Of a DNA stretch of 41,236 nt, positions 22,070-29,596 are shown one piece after another. Location of the stretch: positions 1 through 41,236 of the forward strand of contig CALMRC010000156.1 of assembly GCA_937873275.1 (NCBI GenBank), read 5' to 3'. The notes under the pieces were generated by a model. The model had not been told where the DNA came from. It searched no databases and was given only the letters and a program-made list of their open reading frames with translations. This DNA comes from an uncultured Spirochaetota bacterium. GTDB taxonomy: Bacteria; Spirochaetota; Spirochaetia; Treponematales; UBA12059. The first letter of the stretch is position 1, and every line of letters begins with the position of its first letter. Both the position numbers and the translations under genes were made by a program.

Positions 22070-23746
22070 ATGAGCAAATATTCCATCGGCGTGGATTTCG
22101 GGTCCGAGTCGGGTCGGGCGGTCTTGGTGGACGTGTCGGACGGTCGGGAGGTGGCCGAGTCCGTCCTGCTTTATCCCCACGGTGTGATCGACCGAACCCT
22201 CCCGTCCACGGGGGTGTCTCTGCCTCCGGATTGGGCCCTGCAGGACCCGTCGGATTACATCGAGGTATTCCGGTCCACGATCCCGGAAGTGCTCCGAACG
22301 TCGGGCGTCTCGCCCGACGACGTGATCGGGCTGGGCATCGACTTCACCGCCTGTACAATGCTCCCGACCCGTCGGGACGGGACGCCCCTGTGCCTTCTGC
22401 CGGACTGGCGGGCCGAGCCCCACGCCTGGGTCAAACTCTGGAAGCACCACGCGGCCCAGCCGGAGGCGAATGAACTCAACCGGATTGCCGCGGAAGGAGG
22501 CTTCTCGTTCCTGGCTCGGTACGGCGGTAAGATCAGCTCGGAATGGATGATCCCGAAAATCTGGCAGATTCTGGACGAGGCGCCGGCGGTCTACGAGGCC
22601 GCGGACCGTTTCCTGGAGGCCGCGGACTGGGTGGTCTGGCGCCTGACCGGTTCGGAGACCCGGAACTCCTGCACCGCGGGATACAAGGCGATCTGGTCCA
22701 AGCGGGAAGGGTATCCCCCCCGGGAGTTCTTCCGGTCCCTGGACCCTCGCATGGAGGACTTGGTGGACCGGAAACTGTCCCGGAAAATCTCGAACATCGG
22801 GGACCGGGCCGGGGGTCTTACCGCCGAGGCGGCCGCCTGGACGGGGCTCCTGCCCGGTACGGCGGTGGCGGTGGCCAACGTGGACGCCCATGTGACCGTG
22901 CCGGCGGTCGGGGTGACCCGGCCGGGTACCATGGTCGCGATCATGGGCACAAGCACCTGCCACATGGTCCTGGGGGAGGGCGAGAAGCCGGTGCCCGGGA
23001 TCTGTGGTTACGTGGAGGACGGGATCATCCCGGGCTACACCGGCTACGAGGCCGGGCAGTCCTGCGTGGGGGACCACTTCGCCTGGTTCGCCCGGACCTG
23101 CGTCCCCGCCGCCTATGAGAGGGAGGCGGAATCCCGGGGCGTTTCTACCCTGGAACTCCTGGAGGAAAAGGCGGCACGCCTGCGGCCCGGAGAAAGCGGC
23201 CTCGTGGCCCTGGATTGGTGGAACGGGAACCGGACGGTCCTGGTGGATGTCGACTTGACCGGACTCCTTGTCGGCATGACCCTGGCCACGAAGCCCGAGG
23301 AGACCTACCGGGCCCTGATGGAGGCCACCGCCTTCGGAACCCGGGTCATCGTGGAAACCCTGCGCGCCCACGGCGTCGCCGTGGACCGGTTCGTGGCCGC
23401 GGGGGGACTGCCGAACCGCAGTCCCTTGCTCATGAGCATTTACGCGGACGTGTTGGACATGGAGATCCGTCTGCCCGCGGCCCGGCAGGCCCCGGCCCTG
23501 GGTTCGGCCATGTTCGGCGCGGTGGCCGCGGGCGTGTCGGCCGGGGGGTATGACACCATCTTCTCGGCCGCCGAGCGGATGGCCCGCCTCCGGGACGAGG
23601 TGTATCGCCCCGACCCGGATCGCTCCAAGGTCTACGATGCCCTCTATACGGAATACCTCCGGCTTCACGATCATTTCGGGCGGGGCGGGGATGACATCAT
23701 GAAGCGGCTCAAGGCCCTGCGGCTCCGGATCCGGGGGAACGCGTGA
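22070..23746 (+). CDS. araB: Ribulokinase (FGGY family, AraB type)
   Basis: 558 residues, matching AraB length (about 560). It phosphorylates L-ribulose (and often other 2-ketopentoses) at O5 with ATP, in the cytoplasm. The whole chain follows the Bacillus-type AraB pattern: [16 protein letters not shown] at the N-terminus, [93 protein letters not shown] and [24 protein letters not shown] precedes ATG 22070. No araA or araD is in the window. Beside the apionate genes it may serve arabinose co-metabolism, or accept apulose or erythrulose-like ketoses; the first is more likely from sequence. Confidence 0.92.
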   Translation: MSKYSIGVDFGSESGRAVLVDVSDGREVAESVLLYPHGVIDRTLPSTGVSLPPDWALQDPSDYIEVFRSTIPEVLRTSGVSPDDVIGLGIDFTACTMLPTRRDGTPLCLLPDWRAEPHAWVKLWKHHAAQPEANELNRIAAEGGFSFLARYGGKISSEWMIPKIWQILDEAPAVYEAADRFLEAADWVVWRLTGSETRNSCTAGYKAIWSKREGYPPREFFRSLDPRMEDLVDRKLSRKISNIGDRAGGLTAEAAAWTGLLPGTAVAVANVDAHVTVPAVGVTRPGTMVAIMGTSTCHMVLGEGEKPVPGICGYVEDGIIPGYTGYEAGQSCVGDHFAWFARTCVPAAYEREAESRGVSTLELLEEKAARLRPGESGLVALDWWNGNRTVLVDVDLTGLLVGMTLATKPEETYRALMEATAFGTRVIVETLRAHGVAVDRFVAAGGLPNRSPLLMSIYADVLDMEIRLPAARQAPALGSAMFGAVAAGVSAGGYDTIFSAAERMARLRDEVYRPDPDRSKVYDALYTEYLRLHDHFGRGGDDIMKRLKALRLRIRGNA

Positions 23747-23758
23747 ATATTCGTTTCG

Positions 23759-23787
23759 TTGACAGGGGTCTGAAATCGTTATATATT
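23759..23787 (+). promoter_or_regulatory. Predicted promoter of the GntR regulator gene
   Basis: TTGACA (23759-23764) and TATATT (23782-23787), spacer 17 bp. This gives the regulator its own promoter despite following araB by 92 bp. Confidence 0.75.
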
Positions 23788-23800
23788 TATCAGATATTAA

Positions 23801-23818
23801 TCATCTTACGTCGTATGA
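23801..23818. promoter_or_regulatory. Candidate GntR operator upstream of its own gene
   Basis: TCAT-CTT-ACGT-CGT-ATGA has symmetric outer (TCAT/ATGA) and central (ACGT) parts and lies just downstream of the expected start. On the minus strand it reads TCATACGACGTAAGATGA, resembling TCATACGTAGGATG at 28312. Confidence 0.4.
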
Positions 23819-23838
23819 TAGGATAAACGGGAGTCCCT

Positions 23839-24555
23839 ATGTCGGAAGTACATATTGTGGATCCGGACCTGTTCCGCACCCCGGTGCGGAAGTCCACGGT
23901 CGATACGGTCATCGACAGGATCAAGGATCTCCTGATCTCTCAGAAGCTCAAGCCCGGAGACCGGCTCCCGAACGAGATGGAACTCACGAAGAGCCTGTCC
24001 GCCAGCCGGGGATCCATCCGGGAGGCGATGAAGGTCCTGAGTTCCTTCGGCGTCCTGGAGATCCGGCGCGGGGACGGCACCTACGTCTCCGACTCCACGG
24101 GCCAGAAGGTCTTCGATCACCTGCTTTTTCAGGTCCTGCTGACAAGGATCGACAAGTCCCAACTGCTCCAGCTTCGACGGCTCCTGGAACTCGGCATCGC
24201 CCAGATCATCATCAAGTCCGCATCGGACGACCAGATCGGCCGAATCCGCAAGGTGCACGAACAGATGGGGCGAAGCCTGGCCCGGGACGAGAAGGACCCC
24301 GAGATCCTGACGGAACTGGACCTGGACTTCCACCGGGCCTTCGCGGAGGCGACGGGCAACGTCCTCATCGAGAGGATCTACGGCTTCACCCTGGAGCTCT
24401 TCGAGCCCTCCATCCGAAAAACCCATGAAAACGAGACCCGCCTGGCGTATACCCTGCACACCAACATCCTGGAAAGTCTGGCGGCCCGGGATGAGGAGAA
24501 GGCCTCGGAGGCTATCCTGCGCTCCATCGAGCAGTGGAACGCCCTGTCTGATTGA
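23839..24555 (+). CDS. GntR family regulator, FadR subfamily (FCD domain)
   Basis: 238 residues. The winged-helix domain (about 14-82) has the classic IKDLLISQKLKPGDRLPNEMELTKSLSASRGSIREAMKVLSSFGVLEIRRGDGTYV. The FCD ligand domain (about 95-235) shows LRRLLELGIAQ and a metal/ligand triad region with LDLDFHRAFAEATGN and LHTNILESLAARD (conserved Asp/His residues). Such regulators answer to sugar acids and other organic acids, which fits a nearby apionate pathway. It has its own promoter and a candidate self-operator, and lies between araB and the apionate operon. I infer it controls the divergent apnL and transport operons. Its DNA is somewhat less GC-rich than its neighbours. Confidence 0.92.
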   Translation: MSEVHIVDPDLFRTPVRKSTVDTVIDRIKDLLISQKLKPGDRLPNEMELTKSLSASRGSIREAMKVLSSFGVLEIRRGDGTYVSDSTGQKVFDHLLFQVLLTRIDKSQLLQLRRLLELGIAQIIIKSASDDQIGRIRKVHEQMGRSLARDEKDPEILTELDLDFHRAFAEATGNVLIERIYGFTLELFEPSIRKTHENETRLAYTLHTNILESLAARDEEKASEAILRSIEQWNALSD

Positions 24556-24612
24556 TCCCGGGTTGGGGCCGGTTATCGCGGCCCCGCCCGTCCGGCCCGG
24601 ATACCCGGACGT

Positions 24613-25428
24613 TCAATCCCGGATCAGGGTGCGCAGGTAGGCTACGCTCTCGACCACCCAGGACTCCTCCTTGGCCTCGGTTTCCGCGGGCGTCGACTCC
24701 GGGGACGGCCAGAGCTCCAGGAATACGTCCGGGGATCGACCCGTCGAGGACAGGCGGGACAGGAGATCCGGAATGTCCAGAAATCCCCGTCCGGCGGGCA
24801 CCCCGGTCAGGGAGAAACCCATGTTGTGGGAATGCCGGGCGATCGTGAAGTCCTTTACGTGGACGCACGTGGTAAGGGGGATCAGTTCGTCCAGGACGGT
24901 CCGGGTTCCCTCGGCGGCCCCGAAGGAGTTCACCGAATCCAGGCAGATCCCGACGGCCGGGCTTCCGGCGCCGCGGATGATTTCGGCCAGGACCCGGGCC
25001 CGGAACCGGTCGTGGTTTTCCACGGACAGGGCCACCCCCGAACGCTCGAAATCCCGGGCGGCTTCCCGCAGACGGCGGGTCGCCTCGAAGGCGTCCGGGC
25101 GGTCGGTCTTGGTGTCCAAGACCACCCGCAGGAGGGGAGAGCCCAACTCCTCGCAGAGGGCGAGGTAGGCCCGGAGGTCCGGAACGGTGCTGCCCCGCAT
25201 CCCCAGCTGGATTTCCAGCCCAAGATCCTCGGCCCGGGAACGGAGCTCCCGGCGGCGGGCGGGTTCCATCTCGTGGACCGGGAGGTTGTCGGCGATCTGG
25301 ACCGCCCGGACGCCCTTGGCCGCGCAACGCCGGAGGAGTTCGAAGGCGTCCATGCCGCCGCCCGGGAAGCCCGGGACGCCGACGGCCCAGGCGTAGGCGT
25401 AGGAACTGATACCCAGTCTCATGCGCAT
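24613..25428 (-). CDS. Xylose-isomerase-like TIM barrel, probable 3-oxo-isoapionate decarboxylase (OiaC-like)
   Basis: 271 residues of the sugar phosphate isomerase/epimerase (AP endonuclease 2) fold. Metal-site blocks are visible: VALSVENHDRF, VGICLDSVNSFGA, THVHVKDF-like CVHVKDFTIARH, and FLELWPSPE. The N-terminal GISSYAYAWAVGVPGFP and VQIADNLPVHEM and the MGFSLTGVPAGRGFLDIPDLL segment are what I remember of the OiaC family in D-apionate pathways, which decarboxylates 3-oxo-isoapionate to L-erythrulose. Known family and neighbours (ApnO, ApnL upstream in the same operon) agree; activity is an inference. Alternative: D-apiose isomerase or another epimerase of the same fold. The start is ATG 25428, or 25422 two codons on. 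Confidence 0.78.
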   Translation of the reverse strand: MRMRLGISSYAYAWAVGVPGFPGGGMDAFELLRRCAAKGVRAVQIADNLPVHEMEPARRRELRSRAEDLGLEIQLGMRGSTVPDLRAYLALCEELGSPLLRVVLDTKTDRPDAFEATRRLREAARDFERSGVALSVENHDRFRARVLAEIIRGAGSPAVGICLDSVNSFGAAEGTRTVLDELIPLTTCVHVKDFTIARHSHNMGFSLTGVPAGRGFLDIPDLLSRLSSTGRSPDVFLELWPSPESTPAETEAKEESWVVESVAYLRTLIRD

Positions 25429-25522
25429 CCCCCCGGAACGCGGCCGCGGCGGGTACTTCCCTTCCGAGGTGTTCGCCGTTGTACTGGCCGATCTCCCGGA
25501 CGGCTCGCCGCGGCCGGAGCCG

Positions 25523-26365
25523 TCACTTGTTCAGGCTGCCGGTGATGTCCGCCACGCTCTCCCGGAGGCGGGCGATATCCATCACGTTCTTCTTCCAGTC
25601 GGGCTTGAAGATGACGTCCCGGGCCTTCTCCATGGCCAGCTTGGCGCCGTCGGAGACCTGGAAGTCCGCGTACCCGAAGAGGATGGCGAACTCGATACGG
25701 GCATGGCCCAGGACGAAGGACTTTGCGGCCTCCGAGGGAACCCCCATGCGAACCGCCTCGTCGTAGGCTTCCTTCAAGGCCCCCACCAGGCAGAGCCCGA
25801 GGGTTTCGACCACGGCGGGTTCCAGGATGGCCATCTGCTCCACCGTGATGCGGAAGCTCTTGGCCACGGGCATGTACATGATCTTGGCCAGCTCCTCGCA
25901 CTCTTGATAGTCCGCGTCCGGGCCCTGGTACAGGGCGCAGACGATGTCCTGCTTGGCGATCCCGCCGAACCAGTCCTTCTGGGCCTTGGGGTCGGTCTCG
26001 TCGTTGAACATGTGGGGGTGGCAGGGGTGGGTCACGAAGTAGGTGACGTCCTTCCGGGGGGGCAGGACCCCGGCGTAGGCGGCCGCGGGATCCAAGCCGA
26101 TGACCTTGCAGCCGCTCTTGAGCTTGGGAACGATGTCCCCGCTGATCCTGCCGATCAGTCGGTCCGGCACGGCCAGGATGACGTAGTCCGCGTCGGCCAC
26201 GGCCAGGTCCTGGGGAGTCGTGGCCACTCCCTTTGCGCGGAGCCGCTCGATCCCCTCCTTGCCCACCTCGACGTAGGCGATCTCGAAACCCGGCTTTCCC
26301 TTGAGGTTGTCGGTGATCCGGCATCCCATCTTGCCGCCCGCACCCATCAGTGCGATCTTTTTCAT
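25523..26365 (-). CDS. apnO: D-apionate oxidoisomerase-like protein (ApnO family)
   Basis: 280 residues. The Rossmann fold starts at once with KIALMGAGGKMGCRITDNLKG (GxGGxxG). It is followed by ADYVILAVPDRLIG and the family-specific YFVTHPCHPHMFNDETD, then an all-helical C-terminal domain of the 6-phosphogluconate-dehydrogenase C-terminal type (ITVEQMAILEPAVVETL). This matches what I know of ApnO, which oxidises and rearranges D-apionate to 3-oxo-isoapionate with NAD+. A strong AGGAGGAAGG precedes ATG 26365. It lies 38 nt after apnL and 94 nt before the OiaC-like gene. Other sugar-acid dehydrogenases share the fold, but the THPCHP signature and gene order favour ApnO. Confidence 0.82.
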   Translation of the reverse strand: MKKIALMGAGGKMGCRITDNLKGKPGFEIAYVEVGKEGIERLRAKGVATTPQDLAVADADYVILAVPDRLIGRISGDIVPKLKSGCKVIGLDPAAAYAGVLPPRKDVTYFVTHPCHPHMFNDETDPKAQKDWFGGIAKQDIVCALYQGPDADYQECEELAKIMYMPVAKSFRITVEQMAILEPAVVETLGLCLVGALKEAYDEAVRMGVPSEAAKSFVLGHARIEFAILFGYADFQVSDGAKLAMEKARDVIFKPDWKKNVMDIARLRESVADITGSLNK

Positions 26366-26403
26366 GTCCTTCCTCCTGCGATGTGTTGCCGGTCCCTACC
26401 GGT

Positions 26404-28287
26404 TCATTCCGTATCCATGCGAACGTAGGCCTCCGGCTCCAGCCGGAGCCGGCCCGCCGGTATCCTCGCCCCGTTCCGGGCCCGGAAGGCCCGGGGATCC
26501 GAGGCCGCCTCCGGGAGTGTCCCGCCGTCCAGGGAGCGAACCCGGAATCTTCCGGTCGGACCCTCCAGGATCGCCTCCGTAGTCTCCCCGGTATGGTTCA
26601 CCAGGAAGACGGCGGAACGCCCGTCCCGTCGGAGGACGTACCCGGAGACCCTCAGGGGGTCCTCGGAGTCCAGGGGCTCGAGGGTCCCGCCCCGGAAGTC
26701 CGCCAGGTCCGCGAAGACGTGGTACATCGGGAACACCGTCCCGCCCCCGGTTTCCATCAGGCCCAGGAGGCCGGAGCACTGGTAGTACGCTACGGATGCC
26801 GTCCCCGCGGCCGCGAGGGACGCCGCGGAGGCGGCGGTCCAGCCGGCCCCGAAGAGGGTCCTTTGCCGGGGATCGGCGGAGGCCGGGGGTTCCCCGGGCT
26901 TGGGCTGCGGTTCGGGGCCGGTGGCGTTGGGATTGAACCGCATCCGGAAGGTCACGGGGCTCACGGCCACGCCCCGGCCCCCGGCGAAGGCCCGGGCGCT
27001 CTCCACGGCGGCGGCCTGGGCGGGAAGGGTCTCGACCAGGGACGCATCGTCGAAGGCGTGGACCTGGGGGTTGATGGAGAAGGTGAGGAAGTCCAGGTCC
27101 GTCACGGGGGGCCTTCCGCGGTTCAGTTCCGCGAAGAAGGCGTCCGTCCCGGACCCGATCGGGGCGCGGACGCCCGCGCCCCGGAGCCTTGCCCGGGCTT
27201 CCGCGATCCACGGGCCCGAGGTGGACTTCTCCCCTTCCTTGAATACCAGGACCGACGCCAGGGGCAGGTCCGGGGCCCGGGCGGCGAAGGCGTCCAGGTC
27301 CACCGCGGGATCGTCGCCCAGATGCAGGGCCGCCTGGAGGGATGTTCCCGCGGCCCGGGCCGACGCGGCCGCGGCTGCGAGCCGTTCCGCCCAGCCCTCC
27401 CGGGAGAACCGTACCTCCGTCCGGAGGAAACCGGGCGCCAGGGCGGAGATCCGTCGGATCTCGGCGGGGGGCAGGGCCTCACCGCCCTCGGCCAGGCAGA
27501 ATCCCAGGGGGGGCAGGGGGTATTCCGACCCCGTCGTCTTGAGGACGACGGCGCCGGAATCGGGCGCCCCGACCCGGGCGGGGGACCCCGCGGGCCGGGA
27601 CGCCCGGATCACGATCCGCTGACGGATCCGTTCGCCCTCCCGGACCTCCACAGGGAAGGGAAGGCCCAGGGGGGTGCAGTAGGTCTTGAAGGAGGCGTCC
27701 GTCCAATTCCGTTGGTCCTCCATCTCGAAGACCTCCCCTTCGAAGTCCTGGGACACCCGGACGCCCCGGACTTCGTACTCGATCCGCCTCATGTCCAGGA
27801 AGGGCTGGTGCGGCGAGATGAGGGACGGAAAGGATCCGTCCTCCCGGGAGTTGTCGGAGTGGGTCACCCGGCAAGGTAGCCCGGCCAAGGACATGGGATG
27901 GAGGAGGCAGAAACCGATGCGGTTTTTCCGGAAGGTGGAGAGGACGGTCCCGTCCATCGAGTAGGTTATTGTGCCGTCCGGGGCGCCCGTGATCTCGGCG
28001 GTCCAGGAGAAGAGGATGCCTTCCCGCCGGTGTTCCGAGACGTACCGAAGGGCGAAGGAATCATCCCCGCGCTCCATCCGGAAATCCCGGATTCGGCCGG
28101 GTATGGTGTCCCAGTTGTGGTCCCGGACCGCGGAATACAGGCCCCGTACGATCTCCACGGTTCCCAGTCGTATATAGCGGAGGAATCCGTCCTCGAAGAC
28201 CGCGGAGACAGGCCCGGCCGCAAGCCGGATCCGATCGGAGGGGGACGGCTCGCGGGCATCGGGATTCGACGGTTCGTGGTCGTGCAT
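26404..28287 (-). CDS. apnL: D-apionate lactonase-like protein (ApnL family)
   Basis: 627 residues, cytoplasmic (no signal peptide). Its N-terminal beta-rich domain has RLAAGPVSAVFEDGFLRYIR, VRDHNWDTIP, FRKNRIGFCLLHP, FPSLISPHQPF and EDQRNWTDASFKTYCTPL. These blocks match my memory of the apionate lactonase family, three domains with a TIM-barrel-like middle and a small beta C-terminal domain (VFLVNHTGETTEAILEG). The enzyme opens D-apionolactone to D-apionate. GGGAGGG lies 6 nt before ATG 28287. It is the first gene of the minus-strand apnL-apnO-oiaC operon and diverges from the sugar transporter operon. The dehydrogenase that would make the lactone (ApsD-like) is not seen in this window. Confidence 0.82.
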   Translation of the reverse strand: MHDHEPSNPDAREPSPSDRIRLAAGPVSAVFEDGFLRYIRLGTVEIVRGLYSAVRDHNWDTIPGRIRDFRMERGDDSFALRYVSEHRREGILFSWTAEITGAPDGTITYSMDGTVLSTFRKNRIGFCLLHPMSLAGLPCRVTHSDNSREDGSFPSLISPHQPFLDMRRIEYEVRGVRVSQDFEGEVFEMEDQRNWTDASFKTYCTPLGLPFPVEVREGERIRQRIVIRASRPAGSPARVGAPDSGAVVLKTTGSEYPLPPLGFCLAEGGEALPPAEIRRISALAPGFLRTEVRFSREGWAERLAAAAASARAAGTSLQAALHLGDDPAVDLDAFAARAPDLPLASVLVFKEGEKSTSGPWIAEARARLRGAGVRAPIGSGTDAFFAELNRGRPPVTDLDFLTFSINPQVHAFDDASLVETLPAQAAAVESARAFAGGRGVAVSPVTFRMRFNPNATGPEPQPKPGEPPASADPRQRTLFGAGWTAASAASLAAAGTASVAYYQCSGLLGLMETGGGTVFPMYHVFADLADFRGGTLEPLDSEDPLRVSGYVLRRDGRSAVFLVNHTGETTEAILEGPTGRFRVRSLDGGTLPEAASDPRAFRARNGARIPAGRLRLEPEAYVRMDTE

Positions 28288-28311
28288 CTTTGCCCTCCCA
28301 ATATTCTGCTG

Positions 28312-28337
28312 TCATACGTAGGATGTATAATGTATGA
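28312..28337. promoter_or_regulatory. Candidate operator between apnL and the transporter operon
   Basis: The site is bounded by TCATAC (28312-28317) and GTATGA (28332-28337), inverted repeats 14 bp apart. It starts TCATACGTAGGATG, resembling the site beside the GntR gene (23801-23818, minus strand). It lies about 25 bp before apnL. Confidence 0.4.
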
Positions 28338-28414
28338 ACAACTCTACCATGCCTTGCACCCCGCGTCAATGAAAGACTGCCCGCGGCCCCACCCGGATTC
28401 CGCACATTTCTCGC

Positions 28415-28443
28415 TTGACAGCTCCCGGAACTGATGTTAGCCT
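28415..28443 (+). promoter_or_regulatory. Predicted promoter of the transporter/dehydrogenase operon
   Basis: TTGACA (28415-28420) and TAGCCT (28438-28443), spacer 17 bp; the -10 is weak, as expected for a regulated promoter. Confidence 0.6.
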
Positions 28444-28453
28444 CTGATCTAAG

Positions 28454-28471
28454 ACATTAGATGTCTAATGT
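28454..28471. promoter_or_regulatory. Operator-like palindrome at the start of the transporter operon
   Basis: ACATTAGA-TG-TCTAATGT is a perfect 8+2+8 inverted repeat; a shifted palindrome AGACAT-TAG-ATGTCT overlaps it. It sits right at the expected transcription start, a position suited to a repressor. Confidence 0.65.
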
Positions 28472-28496
28472 TTGTAATCCAGCAAGGAGGCCCCCG

Positions 28497-29510
28497 TTGA
28501 GAAAGACAGTGCTCATTGCCCTCGCGATCCTGATGGCGTTCGGGTCCATGTCCGCGGTCGCCCAGCAGCCCAAGAAGGGCAAGTGGGTGATCGCCCTCTC
28601 CAACTCCTACTACGGCAACATGTGGCGCAAGCAGAGTGTCGAGGCCTTCGAGGAAGCCGCCAAGGCGGCCAAGGCCCAGGGGTGGATCAAGGATTACATC
28701 ATCGTCAACGGCGACGGTACCCAGAACACCCAGATCTCCCAGATGAACTCCCTGATCCTCAAGAAGGTCGACGCGATCTGCATCAACGCCGCGTCCCCGA
28801 CCGCCCTGAACGGCGTCATCGACCAGGCGGCCAAGGCGGGCATAAAGGTCCTTGCCTTCGACTCCATCGTCTCCACCCCGAGCGCTTGGACCATGGACTT
28901 CAACTTTGTGGAGCAGGGAGAGGGCGGCGCCCAGTTCGTGGCGGACAAGCTCGGCGGCAAGGGCAACGTCCTTATCGTCCGCGGCGTGACCGGTTCCGCT
29001 CCGGACCAGGACATGTACAAGGGTCAGATGAACGTCCTGGCCAAGTATCCGAACATCAAGGTCGTCGGCACGGTGTACGGCGAGGCGACCACCACGGTCA
29101 CCCAGTCCGCGGTCGCAAATATCCTGCCCAGCCTGCCCCAGGTGGACGCGGTCCTGACCCAAGGCGGCGGCGACGCCTACGGCGCCGTCCAGGCCTTCGA
29201 GGCCGCCAAGCGCCCGATGCCCGTCATCATCGGGGACAACTCCGCCGAGTTCATCCAGTGGTGGCTCAAGAAGATGGGCGAAGGATACAGCACCTACTCC
29301 ATCTGCTCGGCCCCCGGCATCGGCGGAGCCGCCTTCTGGACTTCCCTGGCCATCCTCAACAAGGTCGACGTCCCCAAGAAGATGAGCCTCAAGGTCATCC
29401 CGATCACCAACACCAACGCCAAGGATTTCTCCACCCTCAAGCCCGGCACCCTCGCGTCCCCCACCTTTACCTGGGACTACGTAATGGAGAAGATCATCAA
29501 GGCGAAGTGA
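28497..29510 (+). CDS. Periplasmic sugar-binding protein of an ABC importer (RbsB-like)
   Basis: 337 residues. The signal peptide (KTVLIALAILMAFGSMSAVA, cleavage before QQ) lacks a lipobox Cys, so the protein is free in the periplasm. The mature part has the periplasmic binding protein/LacI sugar fold: WVIALSNSYYGNMWRKQSVEAFEEAAK, MNSLILKKVDAICINAASPTALN, LIVRGVTGSAPDQDMYKG and PVIIGDNSAEF. I chose TTG 28497 because AAGGAGG lies 6 nt upstream; an ATG at 28461 lies within the operator. First gene of the operon encoding the fused ATPase-permease. The ligand is probably the pentose or branched sugar degraded by the flanking enzymes. Confidence 0.9.
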   Translation: MRKTVLIALAILMAFGSMSAVAQQPKKGKWVIALSNSYYGNMWRKQSVEAFEEAAKAAKAQGWIKDYIIVNGDGTQNTQISQMNSLILKKVDAICINAASPTALNGVIDQAAKAGIKVLAFDSIVSTPSAWTMDFNFVEQGEGGAQFVADKLGGKGNVLIVRGVTGSAPDQDMYKGQMNVLAKYPNIKVVGTVYGEATTTVTQSAVANILPSLPQVDAVLTQGGGDAYGAVQAFEAAKRPMPVIIGDNSAEFIQWWLKKMGEGYSTYSICSAPGIGGAAFWTSLAILNKVDVPKKMSLKVIPITNTNAKDFSTLKPGTLASPTFTWDYVMEKIIKAK

Positions 29511-29552
29511 TCCCCTTCGCACGTACGGCCCTGGCGCCGTAGCCGATCCCTT

Positions 29553-29581
29553 CCCTCCCCGGGCCTTCCGCCCGGGGAGGG
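29553..29581 (+). other. Strong stem-loop between binding protein and ATPase genes
   Basis: CCCTCCCCGGGC and GCCCGGGGAGGG form a perfect 12-bp stem with a CTTCC loop and no T-run. Such stem-loops after binding-protein genes commonly stabilise the upstream message or partially terminate, raising binding-protein yield over membrane subunits. Confidence 0.75.
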
Positions 29582-29596
29582 TTCCATGAGGTCCGA

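Noticed and set aside
22070-23746. Dedicated apulose or erythrulose kinase
   Set aside because: The sequence follows AraB ribulokinases along its whole length, so ribulokinase is the safer call; an alternative substrate is only raised as a possibility.
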